Positions 7,425-13,340 of a DNA stretch of 21,716 nt are shown here, piece by piece; the first letter of the stretch is position 1; every line of letters starts with the position of its first letter. A model generated the notes under the pieces. It saw only the letters and a list, made by a program, of their open reading frames with translations. It was not told the DNA's origin and did not search any database. The stretch comes from Boseongicola sp. SB0675_bin_26 (GTDB lineage: Bacteria; Pseudomonadota; Alphaproteobacteria; Rhodobacterales; Rhodobacteraceae), in NCBI GenBank assembly GCA_009843725.1, contig VYCX01000568.1:5196-26911 (forward strand), read 5' to 3'. The position numbers were made by a program, and so were the translations under genes.

Positions 7425-7774
7425 CGGCGGTCGTTTCGTCGCATGCACTCAACGCCGTGGACGGCAGCCACGCGGGCGGCATCGCGGTGCGGCTAGTCAA
7501 CCTCGACACGGGCGAGACCCTCTTCGACACGACCATGGACGATGGAGGGCGCCTGGTTCGGAAAGTTGCCGCCCCCGAGCCGACCGCCCGCTACGAAATG
7601 GTCTTTCAGACGGGAGGCTATTGGGAGAGCCGTGTCGAGCAGACCCACGGGATCCGCATCGTGGACGAGGTGGTCGTCCGTTTCACCATGCCTGATCCAG
7701 ATGGCCGCTATCATGTCCCGCTGATCCTGTCGCCCCATGGCCATTCGCTCTGGTGTTCGACGGAGCATGGCTGA
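7421..7774 (+). CDS. 5-hydroxyisourate hydrolase-like (transthyretin-like) protein with altered C-terminus
   Basis: A 117-residue protein matching the bacterial transthyretin-related fold of 5-hydroxyisourate hydrolase. Hallmarks are the N-terminal SSHALNAVDGSHAGGIAVRL, the DGGR turn, YEMVFQTGGYW, and MPDPDGRYHVPLILSP near the C-terminus. The equivalents of the catalytic His, Arg and His are present as H8, R44 and H98. The family's terminal YGYSTYRGS signature is replaced by HGHSLWCST plus EHG, so the YRGS tetrapeptide that completes the active site is absent. The start at 7421 overlaps the previous stop (ATGA), and the 3' end overlaps the next gene by 8 bases. No other purine-degradation gene is visible. 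It is probably a ring-opening hydrolase or binding protein for a different substrate; this is inference. Confidence 0.85.
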   Translation: MTAVVSSHALNAVDGSHAGGIAVRLVNLDTGETLFDTTMDDGGRLVRKVAAPEPTARYEMVFQTGGYWESRVEQTHGIRIVDEVVVRFTMPDPDGRYHVPLILSPHGHSLWCSTEHG

Positions 7775-8879
7775 CGGCCTCAGTTTCTCGCGCCGCCTGC
7801 GCCGGACGCCCTTTACGGCCTCGGCGGAAATGGCTGGTGTCACCGAGTTTTCAGTGGTCAACCACATGCTGTTGCCCAAATCCTACGGGCGCTCCGTGGA
7901 AGATGACTACTGGCACCTGCGTGACCACGTCCAGATCTGGGACGTCGCTTGCCAGCGACAGGTTCAGATCCAAGGTCCGGATGCCGCGTGGCTGGTGCAA
8001 TGGATGACGTCCCGCGACATTTCCCTCGCCAAGGTCGGGGACTGCCTTTATGTGCCGGTCACGGACGACACCGGCGGACTGGTCAATGACCCCGTGCTTC
8101 TGAAGCTGGCCGAGGACCGGTTCTGGCTGTCGGCGGCGGATTCCGATCTCCTGCTGTTCGCCAAGGGGTTGGCGATCGGTCGCCGCTTGCGGGTGGCCAT
8201 CGACGAGCCCGACGTTTCTCCCCTCGCCATCCAGGGGCCGAAAGCAGAGCCGCTTCTGGCCAGCCTCTTCGGTCCCCACATCCGCGACATCGGCTTCTTC
8301 AAGTTCGGCTGGGTCGACTTCTCCGGCACCCGGCAGCTGATTGCCAGATCAGGTTATTCATTGCAGGGAGGTTTCGAGATTTACCTCAACGGCGGCCACC
8401 TGGGCGGTGACCTTTGGAACGCTGTCTTGCAAGCCGGGCAAGCGTTTGAAATCGCGCCCGGCTGTCCCAACCTGATCGAGCGAATAGAGGGTGGGCTGCT
8501 TTCCTATGGCAACGAGATGACACGGGAAAATACGCCACTGGAATTGGGCCTTGAGAAGTTCTGCAACCTTGACGGCAGCGTTGACTGCCTTGGGCGCGAG
8601 GCATTGCAGCGTGCCGCCAAGGCGGGAACATCGCGGCAAATCCGAGGCATCGTCTTTGACGGCGGCCCCTGTCCGACCTGCGCCGAGCCTTGGCCCGTTC
8701 GTGTCGGCGCACTGCAGGTTGGGCAGATCACCAGCGCGATCTGGTCGCCAAGGCTGAAGCGCAACGTGGGTCTCTCGCTGATTGACCGGTCGTTCTGGGA
8801 CGCGGGCCAATCGGTTGCCGTGCACTGCATTGACGGGACGACCCGCAACGGCGAGATCTCGGGCCTGCCTTTCGCCTGA
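7767..8879 (+). CDS. DmdA-like GcvT-family tetrahydrofolate methyltransferase (dimethylsulfoniopropionate demethylase-type)
   Basis: A 370-residue GcvT-fold aminomethyltransferase. From memory of SAR11 and Ruegeria DmdA, it has that subgroup's landmarks and length (about 369): SRRLRRTPF near the N-terminus, NHMLLP, EDDYWHLRDHVQIWDVAC, RQVQIQGPDA, the segment LAEDRFWLSAADSDLLLFAK, PNLIERIEGGLLSYGNEMT, and a terminal GLPFA. DmdA moves a methyl group from dimethylsulfoniopropionate to tetrahydrofolate. The DmdA motif recalled as ARSGWSKQGG reads ARSGYSLQGG here, so the substrate may differ. ATG 7767 is chosen because it gives the family N-terminus; a start at 7737 would add 10 unrelated residues. 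It overlaps the hydroxyisourate-hydrolase-like gene by 8 bases and ends the plus-strand operon. It could instead be an uncharacterised DmdA relative acting on another onium compound or on an N-methyl amino acid. Confidence 0.85.
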   Translation: MADGLSFSRRLRRTPFTASAEMAGVTEFSVVNHMLLPKSYGRSVEDDYWHLRDHVQIWDVACQRQVQIQGPDAAWLVQWMTSRDISLAKVGDCLYVPVTDDTGGLVNDPVLLKLAEDRFWLSAADSDLLLFAKGLAIGRRLRVAIDEPDVSPLAIQGPKAEPLLASLFGPHIRDIGFFKFGWVDFSGTRQLIARSGYSLQGGFEIYLNGGHLGGDLWNAVLQAGQAFEIAPGCPNLIERIEGGLLSYGNEMTRENTPLELGLEKFCNLDGSVDCLGREALQRAAKAGTSRQIRGIVFDGGPCPTCAEPWPVRVGALQVGQITSAIWSPRLKRNVGLSLIDRSFWDAGQSVAVHCIDGTTRNGEISGLPFA

Positions 8880-8967
8880 CGCGTTCCGCCCACGGGCTGG
8901 CGGCATCGGCGCACAGTCCCCGACGGTTTCGGTGCCGCACATGCGGTCGACGTTGAAGGGGATCGCG

Positions 8968-9903
8968 TCATGGGTTCCCTCCGTCGAAAGCCGCCTCGCG
9001 CTGCCGCAACACTGCAACCAGCGTGTCGTTGTACGGCGTCGGAATGCCTAGCGCACGGCCCAGTTCGGGCACCTGTCCGTTGATCGCGTCCAGTTCCGAA
9101 CGCCGTCCGGCCTTGTGATCCAGCAACATGGAGGGCCGGGCGTTGGGCATCAGGGCACCAAATGCGGTGACGTATTCCACGGGATCGCCGATGGCCAGCT
9201 TGATCTTCTTGGCACGCGCAACGGCATTTGCTTCCTGCATCGCGCCCAAGGCAATTGCCCAACGCTCGGGATGTGCCTGAAGTTCCCCGACCGTCATGTC
9301 AAACACCGTGCAGGCTGCGCTGTAGGTGACGTTGCAGAGGAACTTCTCCCAGATCGGTTGTTGAATGTCATCATGAGCCCGCGCGTTGAAGCCCGCACCG
9401 CGCCAGTGTCCAGCCAGCATCTCGGCGCGATCGCTTTGACCGCCCTCAATCTCTCCGATGCGGATCAGGTTCATCGCGTTGTGATGCGCATGCCCCGGTC
9501 CCTTGAGCGAGGCGCCGAACCCGTCCGCGACGCCCAGCAGGACGTTGTCGACCGGCATGAGTGCGCCGATCCGTTCGGCGGCGCCCAGACCGTTCTGAAT
9601 GGTCAGGATCATCGTCCCGGGCGTCAGATGCTGCGCAATCGCGCGAGCCGCGGGACCGACACCGGCCATCTTCGTAGCGATCACAATCAAGTCGCATTCG
9701 CCGACGTCCGCGAAATCAGGCACGGCCCGGATGCCTTCGATCCTGCGATCGCCGCTGGCCCCGTCCAACCGCAAGCCCGAGGCATTGATGGTGTCGACAT
9801 GCGTGATCCATGGGTCCACCGCCCACACCTCGTGTCCGGCCTCGCAGAACTGTCCCGCATAGAGCGACCCCATGGCCCCGGTGCCATAAATTGCAATCTT
9901 CAT
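8968..9903 (-). CDS. Ketopantoate reductase (ApbA/PanE) family 2-oxoacid dehydrogenase
   Basis: A 311-residue NAD(P)-dependent dehydrogenase. A Rossmann motif GTGAMG lies at residues 7-12. K78 is in VIATKMAG, IQNGLG at 102-107, and the helical C-terminal domain carries IWEKFLCNVTYSA with K187 and N191, the positions of the catalytic lysine and asparagine in ketopantoate reductases. The ATG at 9903 is favoured because it opens directly into the Rossmann strand and overlaps the stop of the MttB-family gene as ATGA (9900-9903). A longer frame to 10188 lies inside that gene and is rejected. Coupling to a methyltransferase rather than to pantothenate genes argues against housekeeping panE. It more likely reduces a 2-oxo acid or oxidises a 2-hydroxy acid in the local pathway. 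Confidence 0.88.
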   Translation of the reverse strand: MKIAIYGTGAMGSLYAGQFCEAGHEVWAVDPWITHVDTINASGLRLDGASGDRRIEGIRAVPDFADVGECDLIVIATKMAGVGPAARAIAQHLTPGTMILTIQNGLGAAERIGALMPVDNVLLGVADGFGASLKGPGHAHHNAMNLIRIGEIEGGQSDRAEMLAGHWRGAGFNARAHDDIQQPIWEKFLCNVTYSAACTVFDMTVGELQAHPERWAIALGAMQEANAVARAKKIKLAIGDPVEYVTAFGALMPNARPSMLLDHKAGRRSELDAINGQVPELGRALGIPTPYNDTLVAVLRQREAAFDGGNP

Positions 9904-11429
9904 TGGGGCCGTGTCCTCGACCGTGGCAGACGGATATCGAAAACCTGGCGCAGCGCGGTCTCGGCAGCAGCGTCCAGGACAGCGGGAAAATGCGTGGCGA
10001 GAAGCGTCTTCGCAACCTCCTTGGCCTGGGCGCGAATGTCGGATTTCCCCGCAATCTCCCAATCCTCTATCGAGCGGCGGTCGGCCAGGTCCGGATAGAG
10101 AAAGTCCGATCTCATCCGGCCAAAGGTCTGCGGGTGTCCCAGAAAGTGGCCTTCGGTGCGAATGGTCTCCGCGATCATCTCCGGGCAAAGCGTCTCCGAA
10201 CCGACCTCGACCAAGGCAAGGCTGCGGCGAATGGCGCCCAGCATGTCGTTGTCAATCACGTAGGCTTCCATCGAGGCGGCCATCAGCCCCGCCTGCATGC
10301 CGGCCGTCTGGGTGATCAGATTTGCTCCGGCATGGGCCGCCATCGTGACTGAAAGCGCTTTTTCGTAACCTGCCTGCGCATCTGCCGTCTTGCTGTCTGT
10401 GGCGCCCGCGATGGTGGAATTGGGCAAGCCATAGTGCCGCGCCATCTGTGATGCCGCCGCCGTCAGAACCGCCTGTTCACCACTGCCGCCCGCCATGCCG
10501 CCGGACCGCAGATCGGTGACCATGGGACGTGCGCCATAGATCGCCGGGGCCTCCGGATTGGCAAGCCAGGCAACAACCATCCCCGCCAAGGTTTCGGCGT
10601 TGCTCTGTGCCAGGCACCCCGCCAGGGTCACGGGGCTTGAGGCGCCCAGCTGGCCAAACGTGTTGACCATGCAGGGGATTCCGGCCTTGGCGGCAGCCAC
10701 GAGGACATCTGCCGCCTCGGGCGCAAACCGCATGGGCGGGGCAACGTGATTTATGTTTAGCGACAGGAACGGGCGCGCGGCAAAGGCCTCGGGCGAGCCT
10801 GCCGCAAGGTGGCACATGGCGGCGATGTCCTGCACATGGTTCGCGCAGGTGGCGCTGACAAAGACATGCTTCGCGGTACCTGCCAGCGCGGCAAAGCACG
10901 TGTTGATGTCCAGCAATCGGTCGTCCTCAATGTCGCGCGCCACCAACGAGCGCGAGAAGAACTGAACGTGGGGCAAGGCATCCACCAAGCGGGCCGCGTC
11001 ATAGAGGTCCCCCAGGGTGGACGCCCGATAGCTGTTGCTTTCGGCATCCAGGATCATGGGCGCCGCGCCGCCGGACCCGACGTAGACCGAGGCACGGTCA
11101 AGCCTCAGGTCGTGACCGGTCTCGCGTCCGAACAAGGTGATCTCGCGCCCGAGGCCGTTCAAGGCGCGTTCGACCAGATCGCGCGGAAAGGCGAGACGCC
11201 CTTCGCCAGTGACAGAGCCGCCAGCGCGACACACCAGGTCAGTGACGGAGCGAGGTGCGTCACTCATCCCGAAGTCGCCGAGAAGCGCGAGCGAAGCTTC
11301 ATGGATGCGGGCCATGTCCGCGTCGCTGAGGATGTTCAGCCGGCCACCAACGGCTTCCAGGCTGGGCATCTGGATCGGACCCGCCTCGTCAAGTCGGGCC
11401 AAGGAGCGCTTCTTGCGCTTGCCGGTCAT
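9900..11429 (-). CDS. MttB-family (trimethylamine methyltransferase-like) protein, non-pyrrolysine
   Basis: A 509-residue protein of the MttB superfamily, TIM-barrel enzymes that transfer a methyl group from quaternary amines or betaines to a corrinoid protein. Features include the early helix LSDADMARIHEASLALLGDFG, YVGSGGAAPMILDAESNSYR, the segment around ARDIEDDRLLDIN, and a C-terminal half with AIYGARPMVTDLRSGGMAGG and LPNSTIAGATDSKTADAQ. The frame has no internal TAG, so this is a non-pyrrolysine homologue. The ATG at 11429 is preceded by GGGAAGGATC; the upstream frame to 12116 runs antisense through the LysR gene and is not coding. It is coupled to the downstream dehydrogenase by ATGA. 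No corrinoid protein or reductive activator gene is visible in the window, so methyl transfer to corrinoid is unproven. Confidence 0.9.
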   Translation of the reverse strand: MTGKRKKRSLARLDEAGPIQMPSLEAVGGRLNILSDADMARIHEASLALLGDFGMSDAPRSVTDLVCRAGGSVTGEGRLAFPRDLVERALNGLGREITLFGRETGHDLRLDRASVYVGSGGAAPMILDAESNSYRASTLGDLYDAARLVDALPHVQFFSRSLVARDIEDDRLLDINTCFAALAGTAKHVFVSATCANHVQDIAAMCHLAAGSPEAFAARPFLSLNINHVAPPMRFAPEAADVLVAAAKAGIPCMVNTFGQLGASSPVTLAGCLAQSNAETLAGMVVAWLANPEAPAIYGARPMVTDLRSGGMAGGSGEQAVLTAAASQMARHYGLPNSTIAGATDSKTADAQAGYEKALSVTMAAHAGANLITQTAGMQAGLMAASMEAYVIDNDMLGAIRRSLALVEVGSETLCPEMIAETIRTEGHFLGHPQTFGRMRSDFLYPDLADRRSIEDWEIAGKSDIRAQAKEVAKTLLATHFPAVLDAAAETALRQVFDIRLPRSRTRPQ

Positions 11430-11450
11430 GATCCTTCCCGCTGGCATGAG

Positions 11451-11465
11451 AGTGATGCTGTCACT
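11451..11465. promoter_or_regulatory. Inverted repeat AGTGA-N5-TCACT in the mttB-family/LysR intergenic region
   Basis: Perfect 5-base arms around a 5-base spacer, about 20 bases upstream of the MttB-family start on the minus strand. It has the same 5-5-5 geometry as the repeat at 11478-11492. It may be an operator for the divergent GcvA-like regulator. Short arms make chance occurrence possible. Confidence 0.3.
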
Positions 11466-11477
11466 TAGGAATTGATG

Positions 11478-11492
11478 GACAAACGACTTGTC
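11478..11492. promoter_or_regulatory. Inverted repeat GACAA-N5-TTGTC in the mttB-family/LysR intergenic region
   Basis: Perfect 5-base arms around a 5-base spacer. It is centred 27 bases from the repeat at 11451-11465, and both lie in the 111-base gap between the divergent MttB-family and LysR starts. Two dyads spaced by roughly two and a half helical turns fit the recognition/activation site pair used by LysR-type regulators, but this is inference. Confidence 0.33.
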
Positions 11493-11540
11493 GGGCGAAT
11501 ATGGATGAAGGAATCTTGGTCCATAGCTCCTGAGCCCCAC

Positions 11541-12428
11541 ATGCACCTGCGCAATCTGCCCCTTGCCGCCTTGCGCACCTTTGAAGCAGCCGCGCGCCAA
11601 TTGAGCTTCAAGCTTGCCGCCGAAGAACTTTGCGTCAGCGCCACCACCGTCAGCAACCAGATAAGGCGGCTTGAACGTGACCTGGGCTGCAAACTGTTCA
11701 TCCGGAAAACCCGCGCGGTGGTCCTGACCGATGCAGGGCGGTCCTTGTCGAAAGTCCTGACCAGGTCGCTGGAAAGCATCAGGGCCGAAGTGGAAACCCA
11801 CGTCAGATCGACGCGAAAGTCGGTGTCTCTGGCCGTAGGCCCGATCTTTGCCTCGCGCTGGATGATCCCCCGGCTGGGCCGATTCCGCGACGAACTGCCG
11901 GGAATTGACCTTGAGCTGCACAACTCCCCGAGGATCACCGACGCCAGCCTCATGACCTGCGATATCGCCGTGGATTGGGGCATTGGCACTTGGTCCGGCC
12001 TTGATGCGACCAGGTTGCTCGACATTGTCTATTCGCCGGTCCTCAGCCCCGAACTGGCGCGTCGGCAGGGATTGCCCAATGCGCCGGAGGATGTGGCGGA
12101 GTTCCCGATCATCCATCAGCAGGATCGCAGCGAGTGGAAGGAATGGCTGAAGGTCGCGGGGTGCGAGCGACTGTCCTTGACGGACAAGGCGATCATTGTC
12201 GACACCAACGTGGTCATTCAGGCGGCGATTGACGGCCAGGGCATGGTCCTTGGCATCTTTCCCTTCTGCCAGGCCGATGTGGAGGCCGGGCGCTTGCTGA
12301 AACCCTTCAACCTCGACCTCTCGCCGACCCGGTCATTTTACCTGCTGACCCGCCCCGCGTCGCGGCAACGGCGCGAAGTGGACGACGTCTTCCGCTGGAT
12401 GGCAAGAGAGGCGGGTTCAGGCGTTTAG
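11541..12428 (+). CDS. LysR-family transcriptional regulator, GcvA-like
   Basis: A 295-residue regulator. The N-terminus MHLRNLPLAALRTFEAAARQ followed by LAAEELCVSATTVSNQIRRLE is the GcvA-type version of the LysR helix-turn-helix, and ASRWMIPRLGRF opens the effector domain as in GcvA relatives. ATG 11541 is chosen because the family begins about 8-10 residues before LRTFEAAAR. In-frame ATGs at 11472 and 11505 would add residues without family resemblance, and no start has a strong ribosome binding site. It is divergent from the MttB-family/dehydrogenase operon with a 111-base shared gap holding two short dyads, so it probably controls that operon. Its last 12 bases overlap the 3' end of the peptidase E gene on the other strand. 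Confidence 0.9.
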   Translation: MHLRNLPLAALRTFEAAARQLSFKLAAEELCVSATTVSNQIRRLERDLGCKLFIRKTRAVVLTDAGRSLSKVLTRSLESIRAEVETHVRSTRKSVSLAVGPIFASRWMIPRLGRFRDELPGIDLELHNSPRITDASLMTCDIAVDWGIGTWSGLDATRLLDIVYSPVLSPELARRQGLPNAPEDVAEFPIIHQQDRSEWKEWLKVAGCERLSLTDKAIIVDTNVVIQAAIDGQGMVLGIFPFCQADVEAGRLLKPFNLDLSPTRSFYLLTRPASRQRREVDDVFRWMAREAGSGV

Positions 12429-13088
12429 GGCGGTCTCGCCTTTCCTTCGGCGGATGCGATGGACGAACGGAGGTCCTTCGGACGGGTAGGACCGCGCCGG
12501 TTCACCCTCACGCAAGACAAGCGCCGCCCCGTCGTCAACCGCATAGCCTTCGGGCATCGCCCCGCCGGCCACGAGGCCATGCATGCGTGCCCTTCGATCC
12601 GGTTCAATCTGGCTGTGCGGAGTCATCGAGCCCTTCACGATTCCAAGCCCTTCACCTGTCTGCAAGCCATCGTCCCGCGAGCGCCACAGGAAGCTCTCGA
12701 ACCAGCACATGGCCCCGGCACTGACACCCGCAAGCGTGACGCCGCGCCGGAAGGCATCGACGAGAACTGTCCCTATGCCCGTCAATTTCCAGTGATCAAC
12801 CAGAAGTGTCGGGTTTCCGCCCCCAACATAGATCAAGTCAAGTCCTTCGGCCCAGATTCGGGCCTGATCCTGATCGGCCTGGCTGGAAAGCTGCGAGAGG
12901 GTCCCGGCAAAGGGCCTGAACCCGTCGCAGAATCTCCGGTGCCTTTCCACATCGTCGCCGCTGGCCGTGCCGATGTAGCCAACACGTCGCCGCGAGGCCG
13001 TGTACTCAATGCAAAGCCGGTCCAGCTCGGGATGGCTCGCGTGCGTGGCGCCACCGCCTCCGATGGCGATGAGTGTCGTTGAAGGCAT
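12417..13088 (-). CDS. Peptidase E-like protein (peptidase family S51)
   Basis: A 223-residue cytoplasmic protein of family S51, related to dipeptidase E (aspartyl dipeptidase) and cyanophycinase. The nucleophile elbow AGVSAGAMCW places Ser at 123, and H158 in SMTPHSQIEPDR is the likely catalytic histidine. LIYVGGGNP (86-93 region) is the family's glycine-rich loop, and the N-terminal IAIGGGG strand is typical. Length fits PepE (about 229). It has no signal peptide. It is divergent from the ABC importer operon across a 252-base gap that contains the motif shared with the TRAP divergon, which suggests it processes the imported compound. Whether the substrate is an Asp-X dipeptide or another amide is unknown. 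Confidence 0.88.
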   Translation of the reverse strand: MPSTTLIAIGGGGATHASHPELDRLCIEYTASRRRVGYIGTASGDDVERHRRFCDGFRPFAGTLSQLSSQADQDQARIWAEGLDLIYVGGGNPTLLVDHWKLTGIGTVLVDAFRRGVTLAGVSAGAMCWFESFLWRSRDDGLQTGEGLGIVKGSMTPHSQIEPDRRARMHGLVAGGAMPEGYAVDDGAALVLREGEPARSYPSEGPPFVHRIRRRKGETALNA

Positions 13089-13119
13089 GCGTCATCCGTT
13101 CGTCGGTGCCAAGGCGACA

Positions 13120-13140
13120 ACATAGGCTAAGCGAATAGGT
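13120..13140. promoter_or_regulatory. Second copy of the ACATAG-N5-GCGAATAGGT motif, upstream of the peptidase E/ABC divergon
   Basis: ACATAG (13120-13125), five bases, GCGAATAGGT (13131-13140) matches all 16 fixed bases of the motif at 4382-4402. Spacing is identical, and the five spacer bases differ (GCTAA against CGCTG). It lies 32-52 bases upstream of the peptidase E start and about 200 bases upstream of the ABC binding-protein start. No equally good opposite arm is visible here. A weaker partner may be CTATTT at 13154-13159. A shared transcription factor site is the simplest explanation. Confidence 0.55.
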
Positions 13141-13211
13141 TCGGCAAATTTCTCTATTTGTCCAAGCTCCCTTGTGCCCGGAAACTCCGAATCAAGATCC
13201 GAACCCCGCCT

Positions 13212-13243
13212 ATGGATCAAAATTTCTTCATGCATCGATCCAT
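13212..13243. promoter_or_regulatory. Inverted repeat ATGGATC-N18-GATCCAT upstream of the ABC importer operon
   Basis: Perfect 7-base arms at 13212-13218 and 13237-13243 around an AT-rich 18-base spacer, about 100 bases upstream of the binding-protein start. It could be an operator or a promoter-proximal structure. No confident -35/-10 pair was identified in the gap 13089-13340. Confidence 0.3.
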
Positions 13244-13340
13244 CAATTGTCGCTTGTCCAAAGATGCCCCGCAACCGAGCCTCTTGCAGCGTCAGCACGC
13301 TGGGAATTGAACGCTAACTGCACCTTGGGAGGAAGTCCGA

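Noticed and set aside
7421..7774. Genuine urate-pathway 5-hydroxyisourate hydrolase (uraH)
   Set aside because: The YRGS signature is missing and no urate oxidase, OHCU decarboxylase or allantoinase gene is in the window; kept as 'like' only.
8901..8937. Possible bidirectional terminator between the DmdA-like and dehydrogenase genes
   Set aside because: CGGCATCG and CGGTGCCG pair at only 7 of 8 bases with a 21-base loop and no T-run; too weak to call. The rest of the 88-base gap shows nothing.
9900..11429. Pyrrolysine-type MttB
   Set aside because: The reading frame has no internal TAG codon, so pyrrolysine insertion is not indicated.
11430..12116. N-terminal extension of the MttB-family gene in a continuous minus-strand frame
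   Set aside because: The extension is antisense to the GcvA-like LysR gene, has no family resemblance, and a good ribosome binding site precedes the ATG at 11429.
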